Assembly: GCA_014656175.1 (NCBI GenBank)
Contig: BNBX01000002.1
Coordinates: forward strand, 186,001-250,000
Direction of reading: 5' to 3'
Source: Streptomyces werraensis
Lineage (GTDB): Bacteria > Actinomycetota > Actinomycetes > Streptomycetales > Streptomycetaceae
Length of the DNA: 64,000 nt
Below the pieces are notes generated by a model. It had not been told where the DNA came from. It did no database searches and was given only the letters and a program-made list of their open reading frames with translations. Shown in pieces: positions 16,677-26,592 of this stretch; within the stretch, counting starts at the first letter, position 1; every line of letters starts with the position of its first letter. A program made the position numbers and the translations under genes.

Positions 16677-18154
16677 TCCTGGCCGAAGTGTTCTGGCGCG
16701 GCGGCGGTGCGGGCGGTGGCAGCGACACTGCCGTCGGGTGTGGTGTGGGGGTGGGGGACGGACAGGACCAGCAGAGCCACGTCGTCGCCGGCCCCGTCGG
16801 GCAGCGAGGCCAGCAGGGTGATGCTGTCCTCGACCAGGGAGGTGGCGGTGACGTGCCCGGTGCGCTGGTGGAGGAAGCCGGCCAGGCCGTCCTCGCCGAG
16901 CATGGCGCCCTCGGTGGTGCGGGCCTCGATCAGCCCGTCGGTGTAGAGGAACAGGCTTTCCCCGGCTGTCAGGGAGAACGTGGTCTGGGCGAAGGGCGCC
17001 TGCGGGAAGGCGCCGACGAGCATGCCCCCCTTGGGGTGCACGGTCCGCACCCAGACGGCGCCGCTGTCGTCGGGGCGCACGTGGTAGGCCGGCGGGTGGC
17101 CGCCGGTGGCGACGGTGACGGTGAAGCCGCCGTCCTCGCGGGGTTCCAGGAGGCCGAAGAGGACGGTGCAGAAGCGGCGGCCGGCGGTGACGTCGGTGAG
17201 CAGCATGGTGTTGAGCGCGCTCAGCACGGCTACGGGGCTGTCGTCGATCTGGGCCGCGGTGCGCAGGGTGTGGCGGGCCAGGGCGGTGACGGTCGCCGCC
17301 TCGGGTCCCTTGCCGCACACGTCACCGAGGACGAACGCCCAACGGCCGCCGCCGAGGGGGAAGACGTCGTAGAAGTCGCCGCCCACGTCGTGCGCGGAGG
17401 CGGTGCGGTAGTGGCAGGCCAGTTCCAGGCCCGGCACCACGGGCAGGGCCGGGGGGAGCAGGGTGCGCTGGAGTGTGGAGGCGAACGCGGCGATGGCGGC
17501 CTTGTCCTGCTCCGCCTTTTCCCGCGCCGCCCGTTCTGCCTCGGCCCGAGCCCGTTCCGCCTCGGCGTGCCGCCTCTCCGCCTCCCGGCGGGCTTGCTCG
17601 TCGCGCAGCGCGCGCAGCGCCGACAGCCGCAACTCCATCTCGTCCAGCACGATCGCGGCGAGGTCGGCAAGAGTGGCGGTGTCCTCCTCGGTGATCGAGC
17701 GCGGCCGGGTGTCGAGGACGTTGACCGTGCCCAGCCGGTGCCCTTCCGGGGTGATGATCGGTGCGGCGGCGTAGAAGCGCACCCCCATGTCCCCGGCAAC
17801 CAGCGGATTGTCCGCCGCGACGGGATCCTTGAGAGTGTCGGGGATGACCATCGTGTCGTCGCGCAGGATCGCCGAGCCGCACAGGCCCGGATCACGGCCG
17901 ATCTCCGCGACACCCTCCAGGCCGTGGGCGGCCTTGAACCAGATGCGGTCGGTGTCCACGATCGTGACGGTGGCCACCGGCACGTCGAAGAGCCGGGCGG
18001 CCATGGCCGCCACCCGGTCGAACGCCCCGTCGGGCGGAGTGTCGAGGATGTCGTAGCGGCGCACCGCCGCGATACGGGCCGCCTCCACATCGGGGTCGGG
18101 AACCAGCTCGGGGCGGCGCCCGGGAGCCGGGTCGGTGGCCGATGCCTGCTGCAT
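16673..18154 (-). CDS. GAF-domain SpoIIE/RsbU-type PP2C phosphatase
   Basis: A 493-residue sensor phosphatase. Residues about 20-175 are a GAF domain (RYDILDTPPDGAFDRVAAM... GLCGSAI), of the type found in many two-component and Rsb proteins. Residues about 178-225 are a long Ala/Glu/Arg-rich coiled coil (REAERRHAEAERARAEAER). Residues about 235-465 are the SpoIIE PP2C domain with metal-binding Asp residues in GGDFYDVF and LGDVCGKG, plus LYTDGLIEAR and DDVALLVL. It should dephosphorylate the STAS antagonist encoded by the coupled downstream gene and so release a sigma factor. The signal sensed by the GAF domain is unknown. No membrane segment is seen. Confidence 0.92.
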   Translation of the reverse strand: MQQASATDPAPGRRPELVPDPDVEAARIAAVRRYDILDTPPDGAFDRVAAMAARLFDVPVATVTIVDTDRIWFKAAHGLEGVAEIGRDPGLCGSAILRDDTMVIPDTLKDPVAADNPLVAGDMGVRFYAAAPIITPEGHRLGTVNVLDTRPRSITEEDTATLADLAAIVLDEMELRLSALRALRDEQARREAERRHAEAERARAEAERAAREKAEQDKAAIAAFASTLQRTLLPPALPVVPGLELACHYRTASAHDVGGDFYDVFPLGGGRWAFVLGDVCGKGPEAATVTALARHTLRTAAQIDDSPVAVLSALNTMLLTDVTAGRRFCTVLFGLLEPREDGGFTVTVATGGHPPAYHVRPDDSGAVWVRTVHPKGGMLVGAFPQAPFAQTTFSLTAGESLFLYTDGLIEARTTEGAMLGEDGLAGFLHQRTGHVTATSLVEDSITLLASLPDGAGDDVALLVLSVPHPHTTPDGSVAATARTAAAPEHFGQE

Positions 18155-18572
18155 TGTCGGCTTCCTCTCCGTCGATGGGCTGCCGCCGTGAACGACACGA
18201 ACCGACGCAGCCTAAGTCGCCCACGCGCCCGAACGCCAATGCCGCCGTCAGCCGGGCCCACCGGCCCGGGGGATCGCGGCCCCGGCAGCCGCGCGGCGGT
18301 CGGCGGCGCGACGCCAGGCGTGCCTGGACCGCTCGGGAGGCCCGGGCGGTCCCCAGGGCTCCCGGGTCACGGTGTCGGGAAGGCCTGAGCAGCGCTCCTC
18401 GATGTGAGCCTCCCGACACGGTTCGACGCGAGGGTGTCGCCGGCCGTTTCGGGGGCACGCTGCGTTCGTCGTGAACCGGTGCCGGCGTCCGCTGGACGTG
18501 CCCCGGACGCACCTCACGACAGGGCACGCGCGTGGCCGCCGGAGCGGTCCGGTATGAGGGGAAGGGTGTCGG
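18155..18572. other. Divergent promoter region between two phosphatase genes
   Basis: A 418-base region separating the minus-strand GAF/SpoIIE gene from the plus-strand hybrid kinase. It must hold both promoters. I see no clear -35/-10 pair, sigma-B-type GGGTAC element, palindrome or small gene. AAGGG at 18562-18566 serves the GTG start at 18573. Confidence 0.4.
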
Positions 18573-21500
18573 GTGGAGCGATCAGGCCTGCCGGGAGACG
18601 GCGTCGACGCGCAGGTTTTCACCTCCGACCCGGAGGTCGGCGCGGACCTCGCCCGGGTGGACTGGGCGGCCACGCCGCTCGGCCCGCCGGAGGAGTGGCC
18701 GCAGAGTCTGCAGACGGCCGTCAGCATCCTGCTCTCCTCCCGGTTCCCGATGTGGATGGCGTGGGGCGAGGAGCTGACGTTCTTCTGCAACGCCGCCTAC
18801 CGGCGCGACACCCTCGGCCGTAAGTACCCCTGGGCGCTGGGACGGCGCGCGAGCGAGGTGTGGGCGGAGATCTGGGGGGACATCGGCCCGCGCATCGAGG
18901 CCGTTCTGGGCACCGGCCGGGCCACCTGGGACGAGGGGCTGCTCCTCTTCCTGGAGCGGTCCGGCTACACCGAGGAGACCTACCACACGTTCTCCTACAG
19001 CCCGCTGCGGGACGACGCCGACGACGTCGTCGGCATGCTGTGCGTGGTCAGCGAGGAGACCGAGCGGGTGATCGGCGAGCGGCGCATGGCCACCCTGCGG
19101 GACCTGGGCTCCGACCCCAGTGTCATCCGTACCGAGCAGGAGGTGCTGGCCTTCGCCGACCGGCAGCTGTCCCGCAACCCGCGTGACCTGCCCTTCACCC
19201 TGACCTACCTGTTCGACGGGGACGCCGCCCGGCTCGTCGGCGCGACCGGCGTCACCCCCGGTTCGCCCGTCGCGCCCCGCGTACTTCCCGTGGGCGGCGA
19301 CGGGAGCGTCTGGCCCGTCGGCGCGCTGGCCGAGGGGGAGACGCGGCTGGTCCCGCTGACCGGCGCGCCCCTCGACGGCCTGTCCGGCGGCGGCTGGCCC
19401 GAGCCGCCCGTGGAGGCGCTCGTGGTTCCCCTTCTCCAGCAGGGGAGCGCGCCGTACGGCTTCCTCGTGGCCGGCCTGAACCGCTACCGCGACCTGGACG
19501 ACCGCTACCGGGGGTTCGTCGAGCTGGCGGCCGGACACATCGCCTCCGGCATCGGAAGCGCCCGCAGCTACGAGGCGCAGCAGCGGCGCGCGGAGGAACT
19601 GGCCGAGCTGGACCGGGCCAAGACCACCTTCTTCTCCAACATCAGCCACGAGCTGCGCACCCCGCTCACGCTGATCATGGGCCCGGTCGAGGAGCTGCGG
19701 ACCCGGCTCGCCGACGCGGACGAGGGCGTACGGACGGAACTCGACGCCATCCACCGCAACGGGCTGCGGCTGGGCAAACTCGTCAACACGCTGCTCGACT
19801 TCTCCCGTATCGAGGCCGGCCGGATGCAGGCCCGCTACGAGCCGGTCGAACTGGGCACGGTGACGGCGGAGCTCGCCAGCGTCTTCCGCTCGGCCGTCGA
19901 GCGGGCCGGGCTCACCTTCGAGGTGGACTGTCCCGCCCTCGACGAACCGGTGCACGTGGACCGCACCATGTGGGAGAAGGTGATCCTCAACCTGCTCAGC
20001 AACGCCCTGAAGTTCACCTTCGAGGGAACGGTCCGGGTGGCCGTGCGCCGCTCCGGCCGGCACGCCGTGGTCACCGTGGCCGACACCGGGACGGGCGTGC
20101 CTGAGGCGGAGATGCCCCGCCTGTTCGAGCGCTTCCACCGCATCGAGAACGCCCGCTCCCGGTCGAACGAGGGCAGCGGCATCGGGCTGGCGCTGGTGCG
20201 GGAACTCGTCGCTCTGCACGGCGGCACGATCGACGCCGAGAGCGCCGAGGGCAAGGGCACCGTCTTCACCGTCCGCGTGCCGTTCGGCACCGCGCACCTG
20301 CCCGAGGACTCCGTGGTGCCGGAGCCGGCCGGCACCAGGGCCTCGGCCACCGCCGACCCGTACGTCCACGAAGCCCTCCGCTGGCTTCCGGTGAGCGCGG
20401 CGGGAGACGACGGCCCGGAGGAGGCGACGGCCGCCCCGCTCGGGTCGGACGCCGGTCCCACCCGCAGCGCACGCGTGCTGGTCGCCGACGACAACGCCGA
20501 CATGCGCGAGTACCTCACCCGCCTCCTGACCGCCGGGGGGTACGAGGTCACCGCCGTCACCGACGGCGTCGAGGCCCTCGACGCCGCCCGCCGCCGCACT
20601 CCCGACCTCGTCGTCAGCGACGTGATGATGCCCCGGCTGGACGGGCTGGAGCTGGTGACCCGGCTGCGCGGCGACTCCCGTACGGCCTCCGTGCCGGTGC
20701 TGCTGCTGTCGGCCAGGGCCGGGCAGGAGGCGTCGATCGAGGGACTGCGGGCCGGCGCCGACGACTACCTGGTGAAGCCCTTCGCCGCCGCCGAACTGCT
20801 CGCCCGGGTCCGCGCCAACGTCGAACTGGCCCGGCTGCGCGGCCACCACCTGCGCTGGCGGACCGCTCTCGTCGACTCGCTCCAGGAGGCGTTCTTCGTC
20901 TGCGACGAGTCCGGCGCCGTCGTGGAGATCAACGCGGCCTTCACCGACATCCTCGGCTACGGCCCCGAGGACCTGCCGTACGCCCCCGTCCACCCGTGGT
21001 GGCCGGACGCGGCCACCGACCCGGGCGCGCACGAGCAGGTCGGCGACGCCTTCGCCGGCCTGCTGGTGAACCCCCGGGGCTCGTACACCGTGCCGGTCAC
21101 CCGCCGCGACGGCCGCCGCCGGTGGATCACCGTGACCTACAACAAGGCCGAGGACCCGGACACCGGACGCCGGGTCACCGTCGGCACCTTCCGGGACGTC
21201 ACCGCCGAGCACTACGCCGTCCAGCGTGAGACGGCGCTCGCGGCGCTCAGCACCTCGCTGTCCCGCGCCTCCAGCATGCCCGAGGCCCTGTCCGGCGCCC
21301 TGGACCAGCTGCGGTCCCTGTGGCACGCGGACGCCGTGCTGGCCGCCGTCTTCGACGGCGACGACACCCCGGCGCTCACCGCGACCGACCCCGGCCTGCG
21401 CTGGGAGGACCTGCCGGAGGGACGCCGGGAACGGCTCGAAGCGCTGCGCGGCCGCCCCCCGCTCACCGTGGTCACGGAGGACAGCGGCGCGGGCGTCCTG

Positions 21501-22721
21501 CTGGAACACCCGCAGGGCCCGCTGACGCTCTGGGTCGACCTGGGCGGCAACCGGCCGTTCACCTCCGAGGACCAGCTGCTGCTGTCCCTGCTGTCCGGGC
21601 ACCTCGCCCAAGGTCTGGTGCGGGCGCACCAGATCGACCAGCAGCGGGAGGCCGCGATCGCCCTCCAACGCGCCATCCTCGGCCCCGCCCGGCTCCCCGA
21701 CGGCTTCGCCGTGCGGTACGAACCCGCCTCGCGCCCGCTGGAGGTGGGCGGCGACTGGTACGACACCGTCACCCTGCCGGACGGGCGGATCGGCATCGTC
21801 GTGGGCGACTGCGTCGGACGCGGCCTGGAGGCGGCCAGCGTCATGGGACAGCTGCGCAGCGCCTGCCGTGCGCTGCTGCTCCAGGACCCCAGCCCCGGCC
21901 GTACGCTGGCCGCGCTCGACCAGTTCGCGGCCGGCGTGGCGGGCGCGCTGTGCACGACCGTGTTCTGCGGGGTGCTCGAGCCCGCCACCGGGGAACTCAC
22001 CTACTCCAGCGCCGGGCACCCGCCGGGCATCCTCGTGCACCGCGACGGCACCCTACGGCTGCTGGAGGAGGGACGGGCCCTGCCCCTGGCCGTGCGGCCG
22101 GGCCGCACGCGCCCGGAGGCCACGTGCTCCCTGCCCGCCCGGGCCACGCTGCTGCTGTACACCGACGGTCTCGTCGAACGCCGGCGGCTGCCGCTCAGCA
22201 CGGGCATCGAGCGGGCGGGCGACGCCGTGCAGGAAGGCCGCGACATGCCGGTCGAGGACCTCGCCGGCGCGGTGATGGCGAGGCTCGCGCCGGCCGGCGG
22301 GTACGACGACGACGTGGCGCTGCTGCTGTACCGTCACCCCGGGCCGCTGGACATCACCTTCCCGGCCGAGTCCTCCCAGCTCGCCCCCGTCCGCAGGGCG
22401 TTGCGGAGCTGGCTCGCCCAGTGCGAGCTGCCGCCGAACGCGGTGCAGAACGTCCTCGTCGCCGCCGGCGAGGCGTGCGCGAACGCCATCGAGCACGGTC
22501 ACCGGCACACCCCGGGGGACGACGTACGGCTGCGCGCCGTGGCGCTGGTGGACACCCTGCGGGTGACGGTGGCCGACAGCGGCCGGTGGAAGGACCCGCA
22601 GCCCGGCGCGAACACGCACCGCGGCCGGGGCATGCCCCTGATGCGGGCGATGATGGAGCGGGTCACCGTCTCACCCGGCCCGTCCGGCACCACCGTCGAC
22701 ATGCAGATGAGGATCGCCTGA
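18573..22721 (+). CDS. Giant hybrid signalling protein: PAS-GAF-HisKA-HATPase-REC-PAS-GAF-SpoIIE-RsbW
   Basis: A 1382-residue cytoplasmic protein. Domain order by motif: N-terminal PAS-like region (about 25-165, FPMWMAWGEELTFFCNAAYR); a GAF-like region to about 340; HisKA with phospho-accepting H359 in NISHELRTPLTL; HATPase with N-box LNLLSNALKF and G-box GSGIGLALVREL; receiver domain about 633-755 with phospho-acceptor D683 in SDVMMPRLDG and the conserved K in YLVKPF; PAS about 765-890; GAF about 905-1035; SpoIIE PP2C about 1050-1230 (GGDWYD, GDCVGRG, YTDGLVERR); and a C-terminal RsbW-like kinase about 1255-1380 (AGEACANAIEHGH, GRGMPLMRAMM). All signature residues appear intact. It unites two-component phosphorelay with both the phosphatase and kinase arms of partner switching. 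The STAS gene that follows overlaps its stop by one base and is the obvious substrate. Confidence 0.92.
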   Translation: MERSGLPGDGVDAQVFTSDPEVGADLARVDWAATPLGPPEEWPQSLQTAVSILLSSRFPMWMAWGEELTFFCNAAYRRDTLGRKYPWALGRRASEVWAEIWGDIGPRIEAVLGTGRATWDEGLLLFLERSGYTEETYHTFSYSPLRDDADDVVGMLCVVSEETERVIGERRMATLRDLGSDPSVIRTEQEVLAFADRQLSRNPRDLPFTLTYLFDGDAARLVGATGVTPGSPVAPRVLPVGGDGSVWPVGALAEGETRLVPLTGAPLDGLSGGGWPEPPVEALVVPLLQQGSAPYGFLVAGLNRYRDLDDRYRGFVELAAGHIASGIGSARSYEAQQRRAEELAELDRAKTTFFSNISHELRTPLTLIMGPVEELRTRLADADEGVRTELDAIHRNGLRLGKLVNTLLDFSRIEAGRMQARYEPVELGTVTAELASVFRSAVERAGLTFEVDCPALDEPVHVDRTMWEKVILNLLSNALKFTFEGTVRVAVRRSGRHAVVTVADTGTGVPEAEMPRLFERFHRIENARSRSNEGSGIGLALVRELVALHGGTIDAESAEGKGTVFTVRVPFGTAHLPEDSVVPEPAGTRASATADPYVHEALRWLPVSAAGDDGPEEATAAPLGSDAGPTRSARVLVADDNADMREYLTRLLTAGGYEVTAVTDGVEALDAARRRTPDLVVSDVMMPRLDGLELVTRLRGDSRTASVPVLLLSARAGQEASIEGLRAGADDYLVKPFAAAELLARVRANVELARLRGHHLRWRTALVDSLQEAFFVCDESGAVVEINAAFTDILGYGPEDLPYAPVHPWWPDAATDPGAHEQVGDAFAGLLVNPRGSYTVPVTRRDGRRRWITVTYNKAEDPDTGRRVTVGTFRDVTAEHYAVQRETALAALSTSLSRASSMPEALSGALDQLRSLWHADAVLAAVFDGDDTPALTATDPGLRWEDLPEGRRERLEALRGRPPLTVVTEDSGAGVLLEHPQGPLTLWVDLGGNRPFTSEDQLLLSLLSGHLAQGLVRAHQIDQQREAAIALQRAILGPARLPDGFAVRYEPASRPLEVGGDWYDTVTLPDGRIGIVVGDCVGRGLEAASVMGQLRSACRALLLQDPSPGRTLAALDQFAAGVAGALCTTVFCGVLEPATGELTYSSAGHPPGILVHRDGTLRLLEEGRALPLAVRPGRTRPEATCSLPARATLLLYTDGLVERRRLPLSTGIERAGDAVQEGRDMPVEDLAGAVMARLAPAGGYDDDVALLLYRHPGPLDITFPAESSQLAPVRRALRSWLAQCELPPNAVQNVLVAAGEACANAIEHGHRHTPGDDVRLRAVALVDTLRVTVADSGRWKDPQPGANTHRGRGMPLMRAMMERVTVSPGPSGTTVDMQMRIA

Positions 22722-23026
22722 TGACAACCTCGCTCACGCTCGCGCCCGGACGGGGTCCCGACGGCGCCGCCCGTCTCGCCGTCGGCGGCGAGATCGACAT
22801 GAGCAACGCCGGTCGTCTGGCCGAGGCCCTGGACAGCAGTCGTGGCCCTCTCGTCGTGGACCTGACGGAGGTGGAGTATCTCGACAGCGCGGGCCTGAGC
22901 GTGCTGTTCGCCCACGCCGACCGGCTGACTCTCGTCGTGCCCCCGCTGCTGGAGCCCGTCCTCACCGTCTCGGGCCTCGCCGGACTATCCACCGTCCACC
23001 GCGCCGGGAACGGGCCTCAGGGTTGA
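22721..23026 (+). CDS. STAS-domain anti-sigma factor antagonist
   Basis: A 101-residue single-domain STAS protein with ATG 22721 sharing a base with the previous stop (TGATG), so it is translationally coupled to the hybrid kinase/phosphatase. The core is LAVGGEIDMSNAGRL... LVVDLTEVEYLDSAGLSVLF, with the phosphorylatable serine in DSAGLS present. It most likely cycles between phosphorylation by the RsbW-like C-terminus and dephosphorylation by the SpoIIE module of the upstream protein. Confidence 0.9.
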   Translation: MTTSLTLAPGRGPDGAARLAVGGEIDMSNAGRLAEALDSSRGPLVVDLTEVEYLDSAGLSVLFAHADRLTLVVPPLLEPVLTVSGLAGLSTVHRAGNGPQG

Positions 23027-23128
23027 CCGACCCGGACCGGGGAAGTGGCACTGTGCCCGTTCACTCCGGACGCCCGTGCGGCGGCGACGCCTGCCCCACG
23101 GGCGCCGGGGCCCGACCGTCCAGGAAAG

Positions 23129-23701
23129 ATGTCCTACGTGAGTGAGGCCCTCGACACGACCGTCCGGTACACCGGCAAGCACACCGCCGTGATCGTCGTC
23201 ACCGGAGACGTCGATCTGCACACCGCGCCCGTGCTGCGCGCGGAGGCGCTGACCGCGATGACGCAAGGCGCCCGGCACCTCGTCCTGGACATGGCCGAGG
23301 TGGACTTCGTCGACTCGACGGGCCTCAGCACCCTGATCGTCCTGCTGCACGCCGCCCAGGAGGCGGGCGGCTCGCTCCGCGTCGCGAGCGTGCCCGAGCG
23401 TCTCGTACGCATGGTGACCATGACCGGTATCGCCGAACTGCTCCCCGTCCACGACACGGTCGCGGAGGCGCTGGCGGCGCTGGACGTGGCCGAGGCGGTG
23501 GACGACGCCGGCAAGGAGGGCGTGGGCGGAGCCGCGGACGAGGGCGTGGTCGTGTCCGCGACCGCGTCCGCGGGCCGGGGCGTGGAGGTGTCCGCGACCG
23601 CGTCCGCGGGCCGGGGCGCGGAGGTATCCGACGTATCCGCGACGGCGTTGGCCGACCAGGGCGTTGACGATGCCGTCGGCGGGACCGGACCGTCCCGGTG
23701 A
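23129..23701 (+). CDS. STAS-domain anti-sigma factor antagonist with repetitive C-terminal tail
   Basis: A 190-residue protein if started at ATG 23129; GTG at 23138 is better spaced from AGGAAAG and would give 187 residues. STAS domain residues about 8-115 (VIVVTGDVDLHTAPVL... LVLDMAEVDFVDSTGLSTL), with the DSTGLS serine intact. The 70-residue tail is acidic/Ala-rich and holds two near-identical 12-residue repeats (VSATASAGRGVE / VSATASAGRGAE), encoded by a 36-bp tandem DNA repeat and probably disordered. It follows the other STAS gene by about 100 bases and may be on the same transcript. Confidence 0.88.
   Translation: MSYVSEALDTTVRYTGKHTAVIVVTGDVDLHTAPVLRAEALTAMTQGARHLVLDMAEVDFVDSTGLSTLIVLLHAAQEAGGSLRVASVPERLVRMVTMTGIAELLPVHDTVAEALAALDVAEAVDDAGKEGVGGAADEGVVVSATASAGRGVEVSATASAGRGAEVSDVSATALADQGVDDAVGGTGPSR
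23549..23622 (+). repeat. 36-bp tandem repeat in the STAS gene tail
   Basis: Two near-perfect copies of a 36-bp unit encode VSATASAGRG(V/A)E; a shorter degenerate third unit (VSATALADQG) follows. Copy number could vary between strains without breaking the frame. Confidence 0.7.
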
Positions 23702-23918
23702 ACCGCCCCTGCCTCGATGCCGGCCGCCCCTGCCCTGATGCCCGCCGCCCCTGTCCCGACCGCGGGCGTCACCGTCGCGTTCGTCGTGCCACATCCCGTC
23801 ACCGGCGGCGCCCTCCGGGGCAGCCGGGACGCCAGGACACACGGTCCGGCGGTGGACGGGGACCGGCGACGAGGGGAAACGGCACCGGACCGGCGCACGC
23901 GCCGGCGGAGGAAACGAG

Positions 23919-26129
23919 ATGAGACCTGACCGGGAACCGCGGACAGGGGAGGGGACACGCCCGTCACCGGCGGTACGGGATCCGGACGACGACCTGTCGG
24001 TGCTGTTCGGCACGTCCACCGCGCTGTTCGCCTCCATGGCGGGGCCGGCCCATGTGCTGGAGGCCGCGAACCCGGCGTTCTTCGCCGCCATCGGGGGCGG
24101 GCAGCGGGAACGCACCGGTGTGCCGCTCGGCGAGCTGATGCCCGAGCTGGAGTCCCAGGGTTTCCTCCGGCTGCTCGACCAGGTCTACCGGACGGGGGAG
24201 CGGCACGTCGGCCGGGACACCCGTGTCGTCATCGGCGTGGGCGACCGGGCCCGTGAGGCGTACTTCGACTTCACCTACGAGGCCCGCCGTGACACCGGCG
24301 GCAACGTCGTGGGCGTCCGCATGATCGGTGTGGAGACCACCCGGGCCAAGCATGCCCGGCGGCTGGCCGCCGAACAGCGCGCCCTCCTGGAGCAGATCGC
24401 CCGTCAGGCGCCCCTGCCGGAGGTGCTGGAGGGCATGTGCCGGGTGATCGAGGAGCTGTCTCCCGACGTCCTCGTCTCGGTGCTGCTCGCGGACGAGGAG
24501 GGCCGGCGTCTGCATCACGGCGCCGCGCCCAGCCTGCCGGACTTCTACAACCAGGCCATCGACGGCATCGCCATCGGTGAGGGCGTCGGCTCCTGCGGCA
24601 CGGCCGCGTACCGGCGGCGGAAGGTGATCGTCACCGACATCGCCACCGACCCCCTGTGGGACGACTTCCGTGAGCTGGCCGGCCGGGCCGGGCTGGCCGC
24701 GTGCTGGTCCACCCCGATCCTCGGGCGCGACGGCCGGGTGCTGGGCACGTTCGCCATGTACCACCGCACACCGCGCGCACCCCAGGACACCGACCTCGCG
24801 CTGGCCGGCCTGTTCGTCGGCACCGCCGCCCTCGCCGTCGAGCGGCACCACGCCGAGCAGGCCCGGCGGACGGCCGACGCCCGGGAGAAGGCGGCCCGTG
24901 ACGACCTCTCCTACCTGCTGACCGTCAGCACCGCGCTGGCCGGCCCGCTCGACGAGGGAGAGACGCTGCGGCGCCTGGCCGAGCTGGCCGTCCCGGCGCT
25001 GGCCCCGCTCGCCGCGGTGGACGTCGTGGAGGCCGGACGGGTGCGCCGGGTGGCGGCCGCCGCCACGACCGGGCGCACCCGTGAACTGCTCGCCTCCCAC
25101 GGCGCCGTCCGCGAGAGCGGGAACGACGCCGTCGCGCGCGTCCTGGCCACCGGCCACACCGAGGTGGCCCGACGCACTCCGGCCGGCCCCGGACCGTGGG
25201 AGGAACTGGGCGTCACCGGATACCTCTGCGTGCCGCTCATGGACCGGGAGCGGCCCTTCGGCGTGCTGAGCCTCTACGCGACCGACGACACGGCCCTCGA
25301 CGGCCACCGGATCGCGCTGGCGGAGGAGGTGGCCCGCCGCGCCGCCTCGGCCGCGCACAACGCGCGCCAGTACGCGCAGCGCGCCGCCCTGGTCCGCGAC
25401 CTCCAGACCGGTCTGCTGCTGCCGGACCTGCCCGACGTCCCCGGCGCGCAGGTGGCGGCCTTCTACCACCCGGCGGGCCATGGGCTCGACATCGGCGGCG
25501 ACTTCTACGACGTCTTCCCCCGCGGGGACGGAAGCTGGTCCTTCGTCCTCGGGGACGTCTGCGGGCGCGGCGCCAGGGCCGCCACCACGACGGCCCTGGT
25601 CCGGCACACCGCCCGGGCCGTCGCCCCGCTCCTCGACGACCCGGTCGCCGTCGTCAAGGCCGTCGACAGAGCCCTGAACGAGCGCAACTCCCAGCAGAAC
25701 AACGGCTTCGTGACCCTCGTCCACGGCCATCTGACCCCGGCCGGGGACGGCCTCGCCGTCGAGCTGGTGCGGGCGGGCCACACCCCGCCCCTCGTCCTGG
25801 ACGCCGGGCACACGGTGACGCCGGTCGAGGCCCACGGCAGCCTGATCGGCATCGGCATCGGCATCCCGCCCCGCCTCGACGCGGTCCGCTTCACGCTGCG
25901 CCCCACGGAGAGCCTGGTGCTGTACACCGACGGCATCACCGAGTGCCGGGCCGCGGGCACGGAGCAGTACGGAGACGCCCGCCTGGCCAAGGCCCTGGCC
26001 TCCACCCCGGCCCGCCCGACCGCGACGGACATCGTGCGGAGGCTGACGGAGGACATCCGGGCGTTCACCAACGGGCGGACGGTCGACGACGACCAGGCGG
26101 CGCTGGTGGTGACGGCAAAGGGGCTGTGA
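23919..26129 (+). CDS. PAS/GAF-domain SpoIIE-type PP2C phosphatase
   Basis: A 736-residue protein with ATG 23919 behind GGAGGAAACG. Residues about 25-145 are a PAS domain ([20 protein letters not shown]... DFTYEARRD); 155-320 a first GAF domain ([20 protein letters not shown], the GAF_2/PhyR-like type); 330-490 a second GAF domain; and 505-736 the SpoIIE phosphatase, with metal motifs GGDFYDVF and [18 protein letters not shown] and DDDQAALVV. It should dephosphorylate a STAS antagonist, with the two STAS genes just upstream as neighbours. No HATPase or transmembrane segment is present. It closes the partner-switching block and is followed by a hairpin. Confidence 0.92.
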   Translation: MRPDREPRTGEGTRPSPAVRDPDDDLSVLFGTSTALFASMAGPAHVLEAANPAFFAAIGGGQRERTGVPLGELMPELESQGFLRLLDQVYRTGERHVGRDTRVVIGVGDRAREAYFDFTYEARRDTGGNVVGVRMIGVETTRAKHARRLAAEQRALLEQIARQAPLPEVLEGMCRVIEELSPDVLVSVLLADEEGRRLHHGAAPSLPDFYNQAIDGIAIGEGVGSCGTAAYRRRKVIVTDIATDPLWDDFRELAGRAGLAACWSTPILGRDGRVLGTFAMYHRTPRAPQDTDLALAGLFVGTAALAVERHHAEQARRTADAREKAARDDLSYLLTVSTALAGPLDEGETLRRLAELAVPALAPLAAVDVVEAGRVRRVAAAATTGRTRELLASHGAVRESGNDAVARVLATGHTEVARRTPAGPGPWEELGVTGYLCVPLMDRERPFGVLSLYATDDTALDGHRIALAEEVARRAASAAHNARQYAQRAALVRDLQTGLLLPDLPDVPGAQVAAFYHPAGHGLDIGGDFYDVFPRGDGSWSFVLGDVCGRGARAATTTALVRHTARAVAPLLDDPVAVVKAVDRALNERNSQQNNGFVTLVHGHLTPAGDGLAVELVRAGHTPPLVLDAGHTVTPVEAHGSLIGIGIGIPPRLDAVRFTLRPTESLVLYTDGITECRAAGTEQYGDARLAKALASTPARPTATDIVRRLTEDIRAFTNGRTVDDDQAALVVTAKGL

Positions 26130-26138
26130 CCACGGCGG

Positions 26139-26182
26139 GCCGGCACGGTCTCCGGCCCGGTGGCCTCCGGAGCGGTGCCGGC
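26139..26182 (+). terminator. Hairpin after the PAS/GAF/SpoIIE gene
   Basis: GCCGGCAC pairs with GTGCCGGC, with a second inner complementarity (CTCCGG/CCGGAG), beginning about ten bases after the stop. Confidence 0.5.
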
Positions 26183-26592
26183 CGGCGGTGGTCGCCGACC
26201 GGGCGAACGTCCCACGGGCGTCGCACGCGGGCCGGAATCAGTCGCACCCCTTCCGAAGGCCGGAACCGCAGAGTCGTCGAAAGTTTCGAAGGTATCTTGC
26301 TTCATTGCGATCAAGAGTTGTTCCCTTCTGTTCGTATCGCGGAAGAAGGGGATGTGGGGGCGGTGTTGAGCAGCGCAAATGCGGGATCCGCGCCCGTGTT
26401 TGTTACGGCGGAGTTTCCGAAAGTGCGTCGAAACTGTTGACACGGTCATGCCGTTCTACGAACACTGTGGCCACCGCACGGCAGCCAACCCCCGTGCCCC
26501 AGACGTCACTTGGGCGCCACGGTGGTCGGCCGTGCAAGGCCGCGGGTGGCAGCAGCCGCCCAGCCCCCCACCAGCCTTCATCGGGAGGACCC
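26183..26592 (+). promoter_or_regulatory. Xylanase promoter region with CGAAA boxes
   Basis: Streptomyces xylanase genes are known to carry inverted CGAAA elements in their control regions. Here CGAAAGTTTCG, a perfect palindrome except for its centre, lies at 26278-26288, and further CGAAA boxes at 26418-26422 and 26429-26433 sit just before a TTGACA at 26437-26442 that could be the -35 hexamer; no clear -10 was found. The segment 26280-26440 is distinctly less GC-rich than its surroundings. No gene is supported between the hairpin and the xylanase start. Confidence 0.6.

Noticed and set aside
18582..22040. 1152-codon open frame antisense to the hybrid kinase gene
   Set aside because: Val/Gly/Gln-rich shadow of a GC-rich gene; no motifs and poor codon bias.
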